Assembly: GCF_024400215.1 (NCBI RefSeq) | Contig: NZ_CP053748.1 | Span: forward strand, 6,014,001 to 6,078,000 | From: Massilia sp. erpn | GTDB taxonomy: Bacteria; Pseudomonadota; Gammaproteobacteria; Burkholderiales; Burkholderiaceae_D | DNA length: 64,000 nucleotides | Direction of reading: 5' to 3' | Shown: positions 10,518 to 18,340 of the stretch, piece by piece | Layout of the letters: each line of letters begins with the position of its first letter | Position numbering within the stretch: position 1 is the stretch's first letter | Made by a program: the position numbers and the translations under genes | The notes under the pieces: model-generated | Told to the model about the DNA's origin: nothing | Seen by the model: only the letters and a program-made list of their open reading frames with translations | Database searches by the model: none

Positions 10518-10523
10518 ATTATA
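10518..10523 (-). promoter_or_regulatory. -10 box of the ffs promoter
   Basis: TATAAT on the minus strand, placing the start of transcription close to 10510, exactly where the 4.5S helix begins. The -35 region is poor, so this rests on the perfect -10 and its position. Confidence 0.55.
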
Positions 10524-10566
10524 ACCGACCGGCGGATTTCGTGGGTACGGAATCGCACCCTGCCGT

Positions 10567-12051
10567 TTATAGGCCGAGCTGCTGCCAGATCTGGTCCACG
10601 CGCCCCTTCACTTCCGGCGTCATCTGGATGGTCGTGCCCCATTCACGGCTGGTTTCGCCCGGCCACTTATTGGTCGCGTCGATGCCCATCTTGCTGCCCA
10701 GGCCACTGATGGGCGAAGCGAAGTCCAGATAATCGATCGGCGTGTTGTCGACCAGGGTGGTATCGCGGATCGGATCGACGCGGCTGGTAATGGCCCAGAT
10801 CACCTCTTTCCAGTCGCGGATATTCACGTCCTCGTCCACCACCACAATGAACTTGGTATACATGAACTGGCGCAGGAAGCTCCACACGCCGAACATCACG
10901 CGCTTGGCGTGGCCGGCATACTGCTTGCGGATCTGCACCACGGCCATACGGTAGCTGCAGCCTTCCGGCGGCAGATAGAAATCGGTGATTTCGCTGAACT
11001 GCTTTTGCAGCAGCGGCACGAAGACTTCATTCAGCGCCAGGCCCAGCACCGCCGGCTCGTCCGGCGGCTTGCCTGTATACGTGGAGTGGTAGATCGGATC
11101 GCGCCGCATCGTGATGCGGTCGATGGTGAAGACCGGGAACCAGTCCTGCTCATTATAGTAACCAGTGTGGTCGCCATACGGGCCTTCCAGCGCATGCTCG
11201 TAGCCGGAGGGATGATTCTCGTCGGGATAGATATGCCCTTCCAGCACGATTTCGGCCGATGCCGGCACGCGCAGCTCGCTGCCGATGGCCTTGACCAGCT
11301 CCGTGCGGCTGCCGCGCAGCAGGCCGGCGAACTGGTATTCGGACAGAGAATCCGGCACCGGCGTCACCGCGCCCAGAATCGTGGCCGGATCGGCGCCCAG
11401 CGCCACCGCCACCGGATACGGCTGGCCCTTGTTCTTGATGGCGTGCTCGCGGAAATCGAGCGCGCCGCCGCGATGCGCCAGCCAGCGCATGATGACCTTG
11501 TTCCGGCCCAGCACCTGCTGGCGGTAGATGCCCAGGTTCTGCCGCTTCTTATTCGGTCCCTTGGTAATCACTAGGCCCCAGGTAATCAGCGGCGCCACGT
11601 CGCCCGGCCAGCAATGCTGGATCGGCAGGCGGCCCAGGTCGACGTCATTGCCCTCCCAGACGATTTCCTGGCAAGGCGCGCCGCGCATTTCCTTCGGCGC
11701 CATATCCCATAAGGCTTTCACCAGCGAGCCGAGGCCCATCAGGTCCTTGAAATCCTTGGGCGGCTCCGGTTCTTTCAGGCGCGCCAGCACATGGCCGATC
11801 TTGCGCAATTCGCCCAGATCCTCGGCGCCCATGCCCAGCGCCACGCGGCGCGTGGTGCCGAACAGATTGCCCAGCACGGGGATGTCGAAACCGGCCGGTT
11901 TCTCGAACAGCAGGGCCGGACCTTCGGCGCGCAAGGTGCGGTCGCAGATCTCGGTCATCTCCAAATGTGGCGAAACAGGCAAGGAAATGTGCTTTAGTTC
12001 GCCCATCCGTTGCAGTTGGGAAATAAAATCTCGCAGATCCGAATATTTCAT
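10567..12051 (-). CDS. ubiD: UbiD family decarboxylase (4-hydroxy-3-polyprenylbenzoate decarboxylase)
   Basis: A 494-residue protein of typical UbiD length. It starts [19 protein letters not shown] and has [24 protein letters not shown], the [15 protein letters not shown] segment and [25 protein letters not shown]. UbiD uses prenylated FMN, made by a UbiX flavin prenyltransferase that is not in this window, to decarboxylate the ubiquinone precursor. It stands alone on the minus strand; its promoter should lie in the AT-rich stretch beyond 12051. Confidence 0.96.
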   Translation of the reverse strand: MKYSDLRDFISQLQRMGELKHISLPVSPHLEMTEICDRTLRAEGPALLFEKPAGFDIPVLGNLFGTTRRVALGMGAEDLGELRKIGHVLARLKEPEPPKDFKDLMGLGSLVKALWDMAPKEMRGAPCQEIVWEGNDVDLGRLPIQHCWPGDVAPLITWGLVITKGPNKKRQNLGIYRQQVLGRNKVIMRWLAHRGGALDFREHAIKNKGQPYPVAVALGADPATILGAVTPVPDSLSEYQFAGLLRGSRTELVKAIGSELRVPASAEIVLEGHIYPDENHPSGYEHALEGPYGDHTGYYNEQDWFPVFTIDRITMRRDPIYHSTYTGKPPDEPAVLGLALNEVFVPLLQKQFSEITDFYLPPEGCSYRMAVVQIRKQYAGHAKRVMFGVWSFLRQFMYTKFIVVVDEDVNIRDWKEVIWAITSRVDPIRDTTLVDNTPIDYLDFASPISGLGSKMGIDATNKWPGETSREWGTTIQMTPEVKGRVDQIWQQLGL

Positions 12052-12184
12052 ACTTTTTTACGATTTTTTCTGTTTAAACAGGCTAACTGAAGAGTTTCGA
12101 TCAAGTGCTTGATTCTATTGGTTTTTGCTCAAACCTGCCTGGCAAAATCATATCCAAAAGTAATAAAGAATCGATTCGTTAGTA

Positions 12185-12213
12185 TTGACGTGGTATATTG
12201 TGCCTCCTACAAT
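12185..12213 (+). promoter_or_regulatory. Sigma-70 type promoter TTGACG-17-TACAAT
   Basis: TTGACG at 12185-12190 and TACAAT at 12208-12213 with an ideal 17-base spacer. Transcription would start near 12220, with a short leader before ATG 12234. It could serve the small open frame, the downstream transglycosylase, or a small RNA. Confidence 0.6.
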
Positions 12214-12233
12214 CCACCCTACTTGAAGAGGAC

Positions 12234-12377
12234 ATGGCAATAACGCCAACTAATTGTCGCTCATTCATTCACGGAGTCGGGGCTCCACATGACATTTTAA
12301 GGAGTGTTTTTCACGAGGCGTCTGCCTCCTCCCCCGAAAAAAGTTGTATTGCGACTGGTTCTACTACATATCAGTAA
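12234..12377 (+). CDS. Possible small protein of 47 residues (unrecognised)
   Basis: An ATG preceded by GAAGAGGA and a good promoter opens a 47-codon frame starting MAITPTNCRSFIHG and ending GSTTYQ. I recognise no family. It has no signal peptide or membrane segment. It may be a real small protein, a leader peptide for the transglycosylase gene 150 bases downstream, or a chance frame inside an untranslated leader or small RNA. Confidence 0.3.
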   Translation: MAITPTNCRSFIHGVGAPHDILRSVFHEASASSPEKSCIATGSTTYQ

Positions 12378-12528
12378 TCAGCTCTAGCAAGCAATGATGG
12401 CGTCCAGCGCGCGGGCCTACGGCCGCGGCGGGCGATGATAATTCTGATGCACGGCTTTGGCACACCGGCACGACCGCGCTTTTGCGCGGCGATGGTGCGT
12501 CCTCGGCGGTCATTCCAGAGGAGTTTCT

Positions 12529-13383
12529 ATGAACCATAATCTGATTGCGCGGCTGTCTATGCCGCAAATTTCAGTGCGTAGTCTCTTGACTACGGCTCAG
12601 CACACGCTGACGATTTTTGGCGTTTCCGCCCTGGTAGTTCTCGCAGTACTGTTTGTCCGCCCCGACCTGGCTCGTCAACTGAGCAAAAGTCTGACGGAAG
12701 AGCCGGCCCCGGAAGTGGTGGCCGTCACCGCGCCGCCGCTGTCCGAACTGATGGACGCATCGGCCACCGCCACCAAAACCAGCGCAGCAGCCCCGCTGAC
12801 GCCGGAAGAAAAAGCCCTGATGGGCACCCGCAAGCAGCAGGAATGGGTGACCAGCTGGCTGTCCAAGCGCTACCGCGTGGCCGGCGACGCGGCCAATATG
12901 CTGGTATCGACCGCGTATCTGACCGCGCATGAGATCAAGCTCGACCCGCTGCTGATCCTTGCCGTGATGGCCATCGAATCCGGCCTGAATCCGTTTGCGG
13001 AAAGCCCGATGGGCGCGCAAGGCCTGATGCAGGTGATGTCCAAGGTGCACCATGACCGCTTCCAGGAAATGGGCGGCGTGCAGGCAGCCTTGAATCCAGT
13101 GGCCAATATCCGCGTTGGCTCGCAGATCCTGAAGGATTATGTGACCCGTGGCGGCTCGGTCGAAGCCGGCCTGAAAACCTATGTCGGCGCTGCGGCCTTT
13201 GAAACCGACGATGGCTATGGCTCGAAAGTGCTGGCTGAATACCGGCGCCTGAAGCAAGTCTCGGCCGGCAAGAAAGTGCCGACGATCACGCCGATCATGG
13301 CTGCCGCTCCGGCACCCAAAGCCACCGCCGTCGCCAGCAGTGGCGCCAAGCCGATGGAAACGGAACAGCTGGCTGGCCTGTAA
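12529..13383 (+). CDS. Membrane-anchored lytic transglycosylase, SLT domain
   Basis: The 284-residue protein has an N-terminal membrane anchor (LTIFGVSALVVLAVLFV, about residues 30-47), a linker, then a Slt-type lysozyme-like domain (about 125-250). Catalytic-site features are AVMAIESGLNP with the Glu-Ser pair, GAQGLMQVM, and NIRVGSQILKDYV. Slt enzymes cleave peptidoglycan with formation of anhydro-muropeptides. The Ala-rich C-terminal tail is likely disordered. The start was set at ATG 12529 because CAGAGGAG lies just upstream. A strong terminator follows the stop. Confidence 0.9.
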   Translation: MNHNLIARLSMPQISVRSLLTTAQHTLTIFGVSALVVLAVLFVRPDLARQLSKSLTEEPAPEVVAVTAPPLSELMDASATATKTSAAAPLTPEEKALMGTRKQQEWVTSWLSKRYRVAGDAANMLVSTAYLTAHEIKLDPLLILAVMAIESGLNPFAESPMGAQGLMQVMSKVHHDRFQEMGGVQAALNPVANIRVGSQILKDYVTRGGSVEAGLKTYVGAAAFETDDGYGSKVLAEYRRLKQVSAGKKVPTITPIMAAAPAPKATAVASSGAKPMETEQLAGL

Positions 13384-13405
13384 TCCAGCCTGCGGAAACG
13401 ATGAA

Positions 13406-13431
13406 GCCACCTTGCGGTGGCTTTTTTTTTT
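13406..13431 (+). terminator. Intrinsic terminator after the transglycosylase gene
   Basis: GCCACC-TTGC-GGTGGC hairpin followed by ten T residues on the plus strand. Confidence 0.92.
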
Positions 13432-13435
13432 CGTC

Positions 13436-13768
13436 TCAGAACAGCAGCTTCACAACGATTGCGGTGAGCAAACCGGTCTGAATAAGGCCGAAGGCTGCGC
13501 CGACTATCAATATCCAGCGCATCATATTCTGGCCCTGCTCGGCCATAGCTTGGCGTAGTTCAGCCACCACCTTATCCGTATAAGCACGCTGCTTTTCAAA
13601 CTCGGCCGTCATCTTGCTCTCGAGTTTTTCAACTGCGGTGGCAACGCTTGTGATTTCCAACATGATCTCCCCCGTCGTTTCTGCCAGCACATCTGCCTGG
13701 GAAGATGAAAAACCTGCGTCAATCAGACGCCTGGCGTATTGATGGGCATCGAAAGTGGCGGCAGCCAT
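13436..13768 (-). CDS. Coiled-coil protein with C-terminal membrane anchor (DUF1640-like)
   Basis: The 110-residue protein starts MAAATFDAHQYARRLIDAGFSSSQADVLAE. It continues with a coiled coil (VATAVEKLESKMTAEFEKQ) and ends in one membrane segment (WILIVGAAFGLIQTGLLTAIVV). This layout matches the DUF1640 / CCDC90-like family. Function in bacteria is unknown. ATG 13768 was chosen because GGAG lies 7 bases upstream; a TTG six bases earlier is also in frame. It ends just past the transglycosylase terminator and stands alone. Confidence 0.8.
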   Translation of the reverse strand: MAAATFDAHQYARRLIDAGFSSSQADVLAETTGEIMLEITSVATAVEKLESKMTAEFEKQRAYTDKVVAELRQAMAEQGQNMMRWILIVGAAFGLIQTGLLTAIVVKLLF

Positions 13769-13861
13769 ATGCAACTCCGTCGGTGGAATGATTATGCCAT
13801 GATCCCACGCATACCCTCGCCAGCCTTAGACGCAACGCAAATGCTCAGTGCCCTCGGCTTT

Positions 13862-15139
13862 CTACGCCGGGAAGTGCAAGCTGGCGCGCACGCCGCTGGC
13901 GCTGCTATTGGCGTTGGCGACATGGAGCCTTATGCCATGCTGCTGAGCCAGGCGGTGCGCAATGGACAGGCCCAAGCCCAGTCCCTGGCTGCCCTCCCCT
14001 TTGACGCCAGCTTCATAGAGGCGCTCGGCCACGGCGACGGAAATACCGCTGCCGCTATCGCTGACCACCAGGCTGTTCTCTTCGAAGGTAATCCGCACCT
14101 CACCTTGCTGCGTATTGGCGAAGGCATTGCTGACCAGATTCGAGAGCAGGATGTCGAGCACGGCGACGGGGCAGCGCGCTTGCGCGGCCGCATCCACCTC
14201 AACGGCGACCTGCACCGGCTTGCCGTCCAGCAGATGGGCGAAGCGCACCACGGCCATTTCGATAGACGGCAGCAACGCGCTGGCGCTGGCGGCCGGGGTT
14301 TCGTCTTCACGGGCCAGCGCCAGCAGCGCGGCCAGGCTTTGCTCCATGTGACCGGCAGCGCTGCGGATGCGCGCGAGCTGGCCGGCCGCTTGCGGTGCGA
14401 GGGGCTGCTGCTCCAGCAGATAGGCCGCGCCGCCGATCACGGCCAGCGGCGTGCGCAGTTCGTGGCTGGCGTCGCGCGTAAAATGCTGTTCGCGCTCGAT
14501 GAACGCGGCGGTGCGGGCCAAGGCATCTTCCAGGGCGCGGGCCAGGGAGCCGATTTCATTGTCGGGAAAACCGTCAGCAAAGTGGCGCGGCAACTGCTCC
14601 GGCTTCGCGCTCGAAACCAGTTGCGCCAGCCGCGTCAGCGGCGCACTCGCCCGCCCCGCCAGCCAGTAGCCAAGCAGCAGCGTGAAGGCGACGATGGCCA
14701 GCATCGCGGCGCCAAGAAAACCCAGGATAAACGGCAGGCGTGGACGCACCACCAGTTCGCCGCTGACTTCAGCCAATAAATACAGCGGCGCCGCGCGGCC
14801 CGCGAGCCGCAGTTCGCGCAGATGGTAATGGCGGCCTTGCTGGCCGAAGAACTCTCCGCTGCGCGGCCCAGCCGGCAACTGGACCGCCAGGTCGGCCGGC
14901 ATCTGGTCCGCGCCGTCCAGCAGGCGTACCGTGTCGCGCAAGGGATGCGCCAGCACGCCATGCTCGGACCAGCTGCGCTGCTGGTGCGCCGTTTCCTGCT
15001 TCAGGATATTGGCGAAGAAATCGTCTTCGACCGAGTACACGAACAGCAGGCCAAAAACGCTGAAGCACAGCGCGGTGAACAAGGCCACCAGGGCGAAGGC
15101 CAGCATCAGCCGGCGGCGCAGGCTCCCGGCGGGCTTCAT
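13862..15139 (-). CDS. Two-component sensor histidine kinase (OmpR-partner type)
   Basis: The 425-residue protein has two membrane segments (about 12-38 and 155-178) around a roughly 115-residue periplasmic region, and then HAMP. The H-box is FTRDASHELRTPLAVIGGAAYLL, followed by an HATPase domain with LSNLVSNAFANTQQG, VVSDSGSGIS and GSQGLGLGLSIAHRL boxes. All catalytic motifs look intact. The start ATG overlaps the stop of the response regulator gene by 4 bases (ATGA), so they form one unit. The signal sensed is not evident. Confidence 0.93.
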   Translation of the reverse strand: MKPAGSLRRRLMLAFALVALFTALCFSVFGLLFVYSVEDDFFANILKQETAHQQRSWSEHGVLAHPLRDTVRLLDGADQMPADLAVQLPAGPRSGEFFGQQGRHYHLRELRLAGRAAPLYLLAEVSGELVVRPRLPFILGFLGAAMLAIVAFTLLLGYWLAGRASAPLTRLAQLVSSAKPEQLPRHFADGFPDNEIGSLARALEDALARTAAFIEREQHFTRDASHELRTPLAVIGGAAYLLEQQPLAPQAAGQLARIRSAAGHMEQSLAALLALAREDETPAASASALLPSIEMAVVRFAHLLDGKPVQVAVEVDAAAQARCPVAVLDILLSNLVSNAFANTQQGEVRITFEENSLVVSDSGSGISVAVAERLYEAGVKGEGSQGLGLGLSIAHRLAQQHGIRLHVANANSSASGVRASLHFPA

Positions 15140-15801
15140 ACTTCCGCATCCAGGCGGAAGCCGACGCCGTGCACGGTATGCAGCATGGGCTTGTCGAAAG
15201 GCTTGTCCAGCTCCTGCCGCAACAGATAGAGGTGGCTGCGCAAGGCGTCGGAATCGGGCGGCTCGTCCTGCCACAGCTTGCGCGTCAGCTCGGAGCGCGT
15301 GAGGATGCGCGGATGGGCTTCGGCCAGCGCCAGCAAAATGCGGTAGGACTGGGGATTCAGCTTGAGCGTCTGCCCGGCGCGCGCGGCCGTCTGGCTGCGG
15401 CGGTCGATGCACAAGGCGCCCACCGCCAATTGATAATCCTGCCGGCGCAGTGCCAGGGCGCGGCAGCGCGCCAGCAGCTCTTCCGGCGCAAAGGGCTTGA
15501 CCAGGTAATCGTCGGCGCCGCTGTCGAAGCCGGCGAGCTTGTCCTGCAAGGTGTCGCGCGCGGTCAGCATCAGGATGGGCAGGCGGCGCGGCAGCTGCTG
15601 GCGCAGATGGCGGCACACTTCCAGGCCATCCATGCCCGGCAGGGCCAGGTCGAGGAGCAGCACATCGTAGTCCTGTTCCAGCGCCAGCTTCAAGCCATGC
15701 GGGCCATCGCCGGCAAAGTCGGCGCTATGCCCGCCCTGCTCCAGCACCTCCGCCAGATTGCGGGCCAGCAGCGCGTTGTCCTCCACCACCAGTACGTGCA
15801 T
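15136..15801 (-). CDS. OmpR/PhoB-family response regulator
   Basis: The 221-residue protein has a REC domain with VVEDNALLARNL, phospho-acceptor LLLDLALPGMDG, LTARD and KPFAPEELLAR. A winged-helix DNA-binding domain follows (about 125-220) with LNPQSYRILLALAEAHPRILTRSEL and HTVHGVGFRLD. It is the DNA-binding partner of the overlapping histidine kinase. Targets are unknown; no neighbouring gene suggests them. Confidence 0.95.
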   Translation of the reverse strand: MHVLVVEDNALLARNLAEVLEQGGHSADFAGDGPHGLKLALEQDYDVLLLDLALPGMDGLEVCRHLRQQLPRRLPILMLTARDTLQDKLAGFDSGADDYLVKPFAPEELLARCRALALRRQDYQLAVGALCIDRRSQTAARAGQTLKLNPQSYRILLALAEAHPRILTRSELTRKLWQDEPPDSDALRSHLYLLRQELDKPFDKPMLHTVHGVGFRLDAEV

Positions 15802-15880
15802 CGTCGTCTATCCCTTGGCCAGGCGCTGCAGATGTGCATCAGGACCGGCATCTTATCAGCCGGCGCGTGAAAGCGATGTG

Positions 15881-15917
15881 AAAAAATGCCGCCCGGCCTG
15901 GATGGCGGGGCGGCATT
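15881..15917 (-). terminator. Intrinsic terminator of the ribBA-ribH-nusB operon
   Basis: On the minus strand AATGCCGCCC and GGGCGGCATT form a 10-bp stem with a 13-base loop, followed by a U run. It lies about 35 bases after the nusB stop. Confidence 0.88.
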
Positions 15918-15953
15918 GCGGTGCCGGAGGCGGGTGCGCGGACCCGCCGCAAA

Positions 15954-16424
15954 TCAGCGTTTCTTGTCGCCGGCGACTTCGTCGGTGCGCAGCTTGGCGG
16001 ACAGCTTGTCCAGCACGCCGTTGACGTATTTGTGGCCATCGATGCCGCCGAAGGATTTGGTCAGCTCGACCGCTTCGTTGATCACCACGCGGTATGGGAT
16101 CTCGGGGTGGTTCTTGAACTCGTAAGCGCCGATCAGCAGCACGGCGTGCTCGATCGGGGACAGTTCGGCCACGCCGCGGTCCACCAGCGGCGCGAAGGTG
16201 TCGCGCAGAGCGACGGAATCCTTGATGGCGCCGTACAGCAGATTGGTGAAGTACTCGGCGTCGGCCTTGTCGAAGCCGTGCGCGGCGCGGATATTGTTGA
16301 CGACCGTGGTCGCATCTTCGTTATTCAGCAGCCACTGATACAGACCCTGCAGCGCGAACTCGCGCGCGCGGTGGCGCGGCGTGCGGTTCTTGCTCGGATT
16401 GGCGTGTGCAGATTTATCGGTCAT
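15954..16424 (-). CDS. nusB: Transcription antitermination factor NusB
   Basis: A 156-residue protein with the family hallmarks RHRAREFALQGLYQWLLN near the N terminus, RGVAELSPIEHAVLLIGAYEF in the middle and VVINEAVELTKSFGGIDGHKYVNGVLDKL. NusB binds boxA RNA with NusE/S10 in rRNA antitermination. It is the last gene of ribBA-ribH-nusB, a common arrangement, 56 bases downstream of ribH, and is followed by a strong terminator. Confidence 0.97.
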   Translation of the reverse strand: MTDKSAHANPSKNRTPRHRAREFALQGLYQWLLNNEDATTVVNNIRAAHGFDKADAEYFTNLLYGAIKDSVALRDTFAPLVDRGVAELSPIEHAVLLIGAYEFKNHPEIPYRVVINEAVELTKSFGGIDGHKYVNGVLDKLSAKLRTDEVAGDKKR

Positions 16425-16480
16425 GGTTTCCTACCTATTCTTAAATACATATGGGGAGCGGCCGCGCGGGCCGCTCGGGA

Positions 16481-16972
16481 TTACTCGTCGCCGTCGTCGT
16501 CGTCCTGGTGCAGCTCTTCCAGGGCGATGGCCAGATTGGCCATTTCCACGGCCACGCGCGCCGCTTCGGCGCCTTTGACGGCCATGCGCACTTCGGCCTG
16601 CTCATCGTTTTCGGTGGTCAGCACGGCGTTGGCGATCGGGATATTGCAGTCCAGGCTGACGCGCGTGATGCCGGCGCCAGACTCGTTCGAGACCAGTTCG
16701 AAGTGGTAGGTTTCGCCACGGATGACGGCGCCCAGTGCGATCAGCGCGTCGAACTGCTCGGTCTCGGCCATCTTTTGCAGGATCAGCGGGATTTCCAGCG
16801 CGCCCGGCACGGTCACGTGCAGCACGTCTTCATCGGCCACGCCCAGGTGCTTGAGTTCCGCCAGACAGGCCGACAGCAGGCCGTGGCAGACGTCTTCGTT
16901 AAAACGCGCCTGTACGATGCCGATGCGCAGGCTCTCGCCATCCAGATTGGTTTCGTAGCTTCCTACGGTCAT
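16481..16972 (-). CDS. ribH: 6,7-dimethyl-8-ribityllumazine synthase
   Basis: The 163-residue protein has [56 protein letters not shown] and [15 protein letters not shown], all RibH signatures. It condenses 5-amino-6-ribitylaminouracil with dihydroxybutanone phosphate, the product of the preceding ribBA gene. The acidic tail (HQDDDDGDE) is unusual but outside the fold. It sits 33 bases after ribBA and before nusB. Confidence 0.97.
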   Translation of the reverse strand: MTVGSYETNLDGESLRIGIVQARFNEDVCHGLLSACLAELKHLGVADEDVLHVTVPGALEIPLILQKMAETEQFDALIALGAVIRGETYHFELVSNESGAGITRVSLDCNIPIANAVLTTENDEQAEVRMAVKGAEAARVAVEMANLAIALEELHQDDDDGDE

Positions 16973-17005
16973 GACTTGCCTCTTTCGATAAATGGTTAAT
17001 ATAGT

Positions 17006-18118
17006 TTACGCGGCCGGCTTGGCCAGAAAACCGCTGACTTCCAGCCCGAAGCCCGTCATCGACGGCATCTTGCGCGGGCTGGCCAGCAATTGCATCTTGC
17101 TCACGCCCAGCTCGCGCAGGATCTGGGCGCCGATACCGTAGCTGCGCAGGTCCATGCTGGCGGCGCGGCCTTGCGGCTTGGCGGCCGGCTGGCCGAGCGC
17201 AGCGAACTGGGTAAACAGCTGCTCGGCGGTCTCGCCGCAATTCAACAGCACGATCACGCCATGCGGCGCCGCCTTGATCGCTTTCAGCGAGGACGACACA
17301 TTCCACGAGTGGGTGGTGGCTTCCGTTTCCAGCAAGTCCAGGATCGACACCGGCTGGTGCACGCGCACCAGCGAATCCTGGTCCGGCGCCACTTCGCCAT
17401 GCACCAGCGCCAGGTGGGCGCTGCCGCTCGGCTTGTCGCGGAAGGCGATCATCTGGAAGTCGCCATGGGCGGTGCGCAGCGGACGTTCGGCCACGCGCTC
17501 CACCATACATTCGTTCTGGCTGCGGTAGTGGATCAGGTCCGCGATGGTGCCGATCTTCAGGCCATGCTCTTTGGCGAATTCCAGCAGATCGGGCAGGCGG
17601 GCCATGGTGCCGTCGTCCTTGACGATCTCGCAGATTACCGAGGCCGGAGTCAGGCCGGCCATGGCGGTCAGATCGCAACCGGCTTCGGTATGGCCGGCGC
17701 GCATCAGCACCCCGCCCTTCACCGCGCGCAGCGGGAAGATATGGCCCGGCTGCACGATGTCGCTCGGCTTGGCGTTCTTGGCCACGGCCACCTGGATGGT
17801 CTTGGCGCGGTCGGCCGCCGAAATCCCGGTGGTCACGCCTTCCGCCGCTTCGATCGAAACGGTGAAGTTGGTGCCGAAAGAGGTACCATTACGGCTGGTC
17901 ATCATGCTCAGTTCCAGCTGGTCGCAGCGTTCTTCGCTCAGGGTCAGGCACACCAGGCCGCGCGCATGCTTGATCATGAAGTTGATCGCTTCGGGCGTAA
18001 CGAAATCGGCGGCAAGCACCAGATCGCCTTCATTCTCGCGGTCTTCTTCGTCCACCAGGATCACCATGCGGCCAGCGCGCAGTTCGGCAACGATTTCTTC
18101 GGTGCTGGAAATAGACAT
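17006..18118 (-). CDS. ribBA: 3,4-dihydroxy-2-butanone-4-phosphate synthase with degenerate GTP cyclohydrolase II-like domain
   Basis: Residues 1-205 are a full RibB domain: MVILVDEEDRENEGDLVLAA, HARGLVCLTL, HIFPLRAVKGGVLMRAGHTEA. The C-terminal half (about 210-370) aligns in outline with RibA (ALVHGEVAP, VRVHQPVSILDLL, LRSYGIGAQILRELGVSKMQLL). It lacks the zinc-binding cysteines that RibA carries between VRVHSEC and CDCG, and the RQEGRNIGL motif is replaced by LLNCGETA. GTP cyclohydrolase II activity is therefore unlikely, and the protein resembles the RibB-X type. A separate ribA would be needed elsewhere in the genome. First gene of ribBA-ribH-nusB; no FMN riboswitch was found upstream. 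Confidence 0.93.
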   Translation of the reverse strand: MSISSTEEIVAELRAGRMVILVDEEDRENEGDLVLAADFVTPEAINFMIKHARGLVCLTLSEERCDQLELSMMTSRNGTSFGTNFTVSIEAAEGVTTGISAADRAKTIQVAVAKNAKPSDIVQPGHIFPLRAVKGGVLMRAGHTEAGCDLTAMAGLTPASVICEIVKDDGTMARLPDLLEFAKEHGLKIGTIADLIHYRSQNECMVERVAERPLRTAHGDFQMIAFRDKPSGSAHLALVHGEVAPDQDSLVRVHQPVSILDLLETEATTHSWNVSSSLKAIKAAPHGVIVLLNCGETAEQLFTQFAALGQPAAKPQGRAASMDLRSYGIGAQILRELGVSKMQLLASPRKMPSMTGFGLEVSGFLAKPAA

Positions 18119-18340
18119 TATTGTATCCTTTTGTGAAATGCAGGAACGGCAAATATTTCTTAACCCGCTATTTTAAAGGATTTGGCGCTGGCCGGCCGTA
18201 ATTCCCTGCGGCTGGCTGCAATTCTTCCGATTCCAAAAATACCATATTATCAAGACGGTAATTTTTAAGTGCACCACAGCCGTGCGCCCTCCCCCTTAAC
18301 TGCGGAGTAGCATCGACTTCACCCCTGCCAGGCAAACACC

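Larger units (their letters stand above)
12052..12528. other. Long intergenic region between ubiD and the transglycosylase gene
   Basis: This 477-base stretch is AT-rich near ubiD and probably carries that gene's promoter. It also holds a strong plus-strand promoter (12185-12213) and a 47-codon open frame (12234-12377). The last 150 bases before the transglycosylase are GC-rich, with an SD-like CAGAGGAG just before the ATG at 12529. No recognised RNA family was seen. Confidence 0.5.

Noticed and set aside
18119..18340. FMN riboswitch upstream of ribBA
   Set aside because: The conserved AGGGUGAAAUUCCC-type core and matching helices were not found on the minus strand here.
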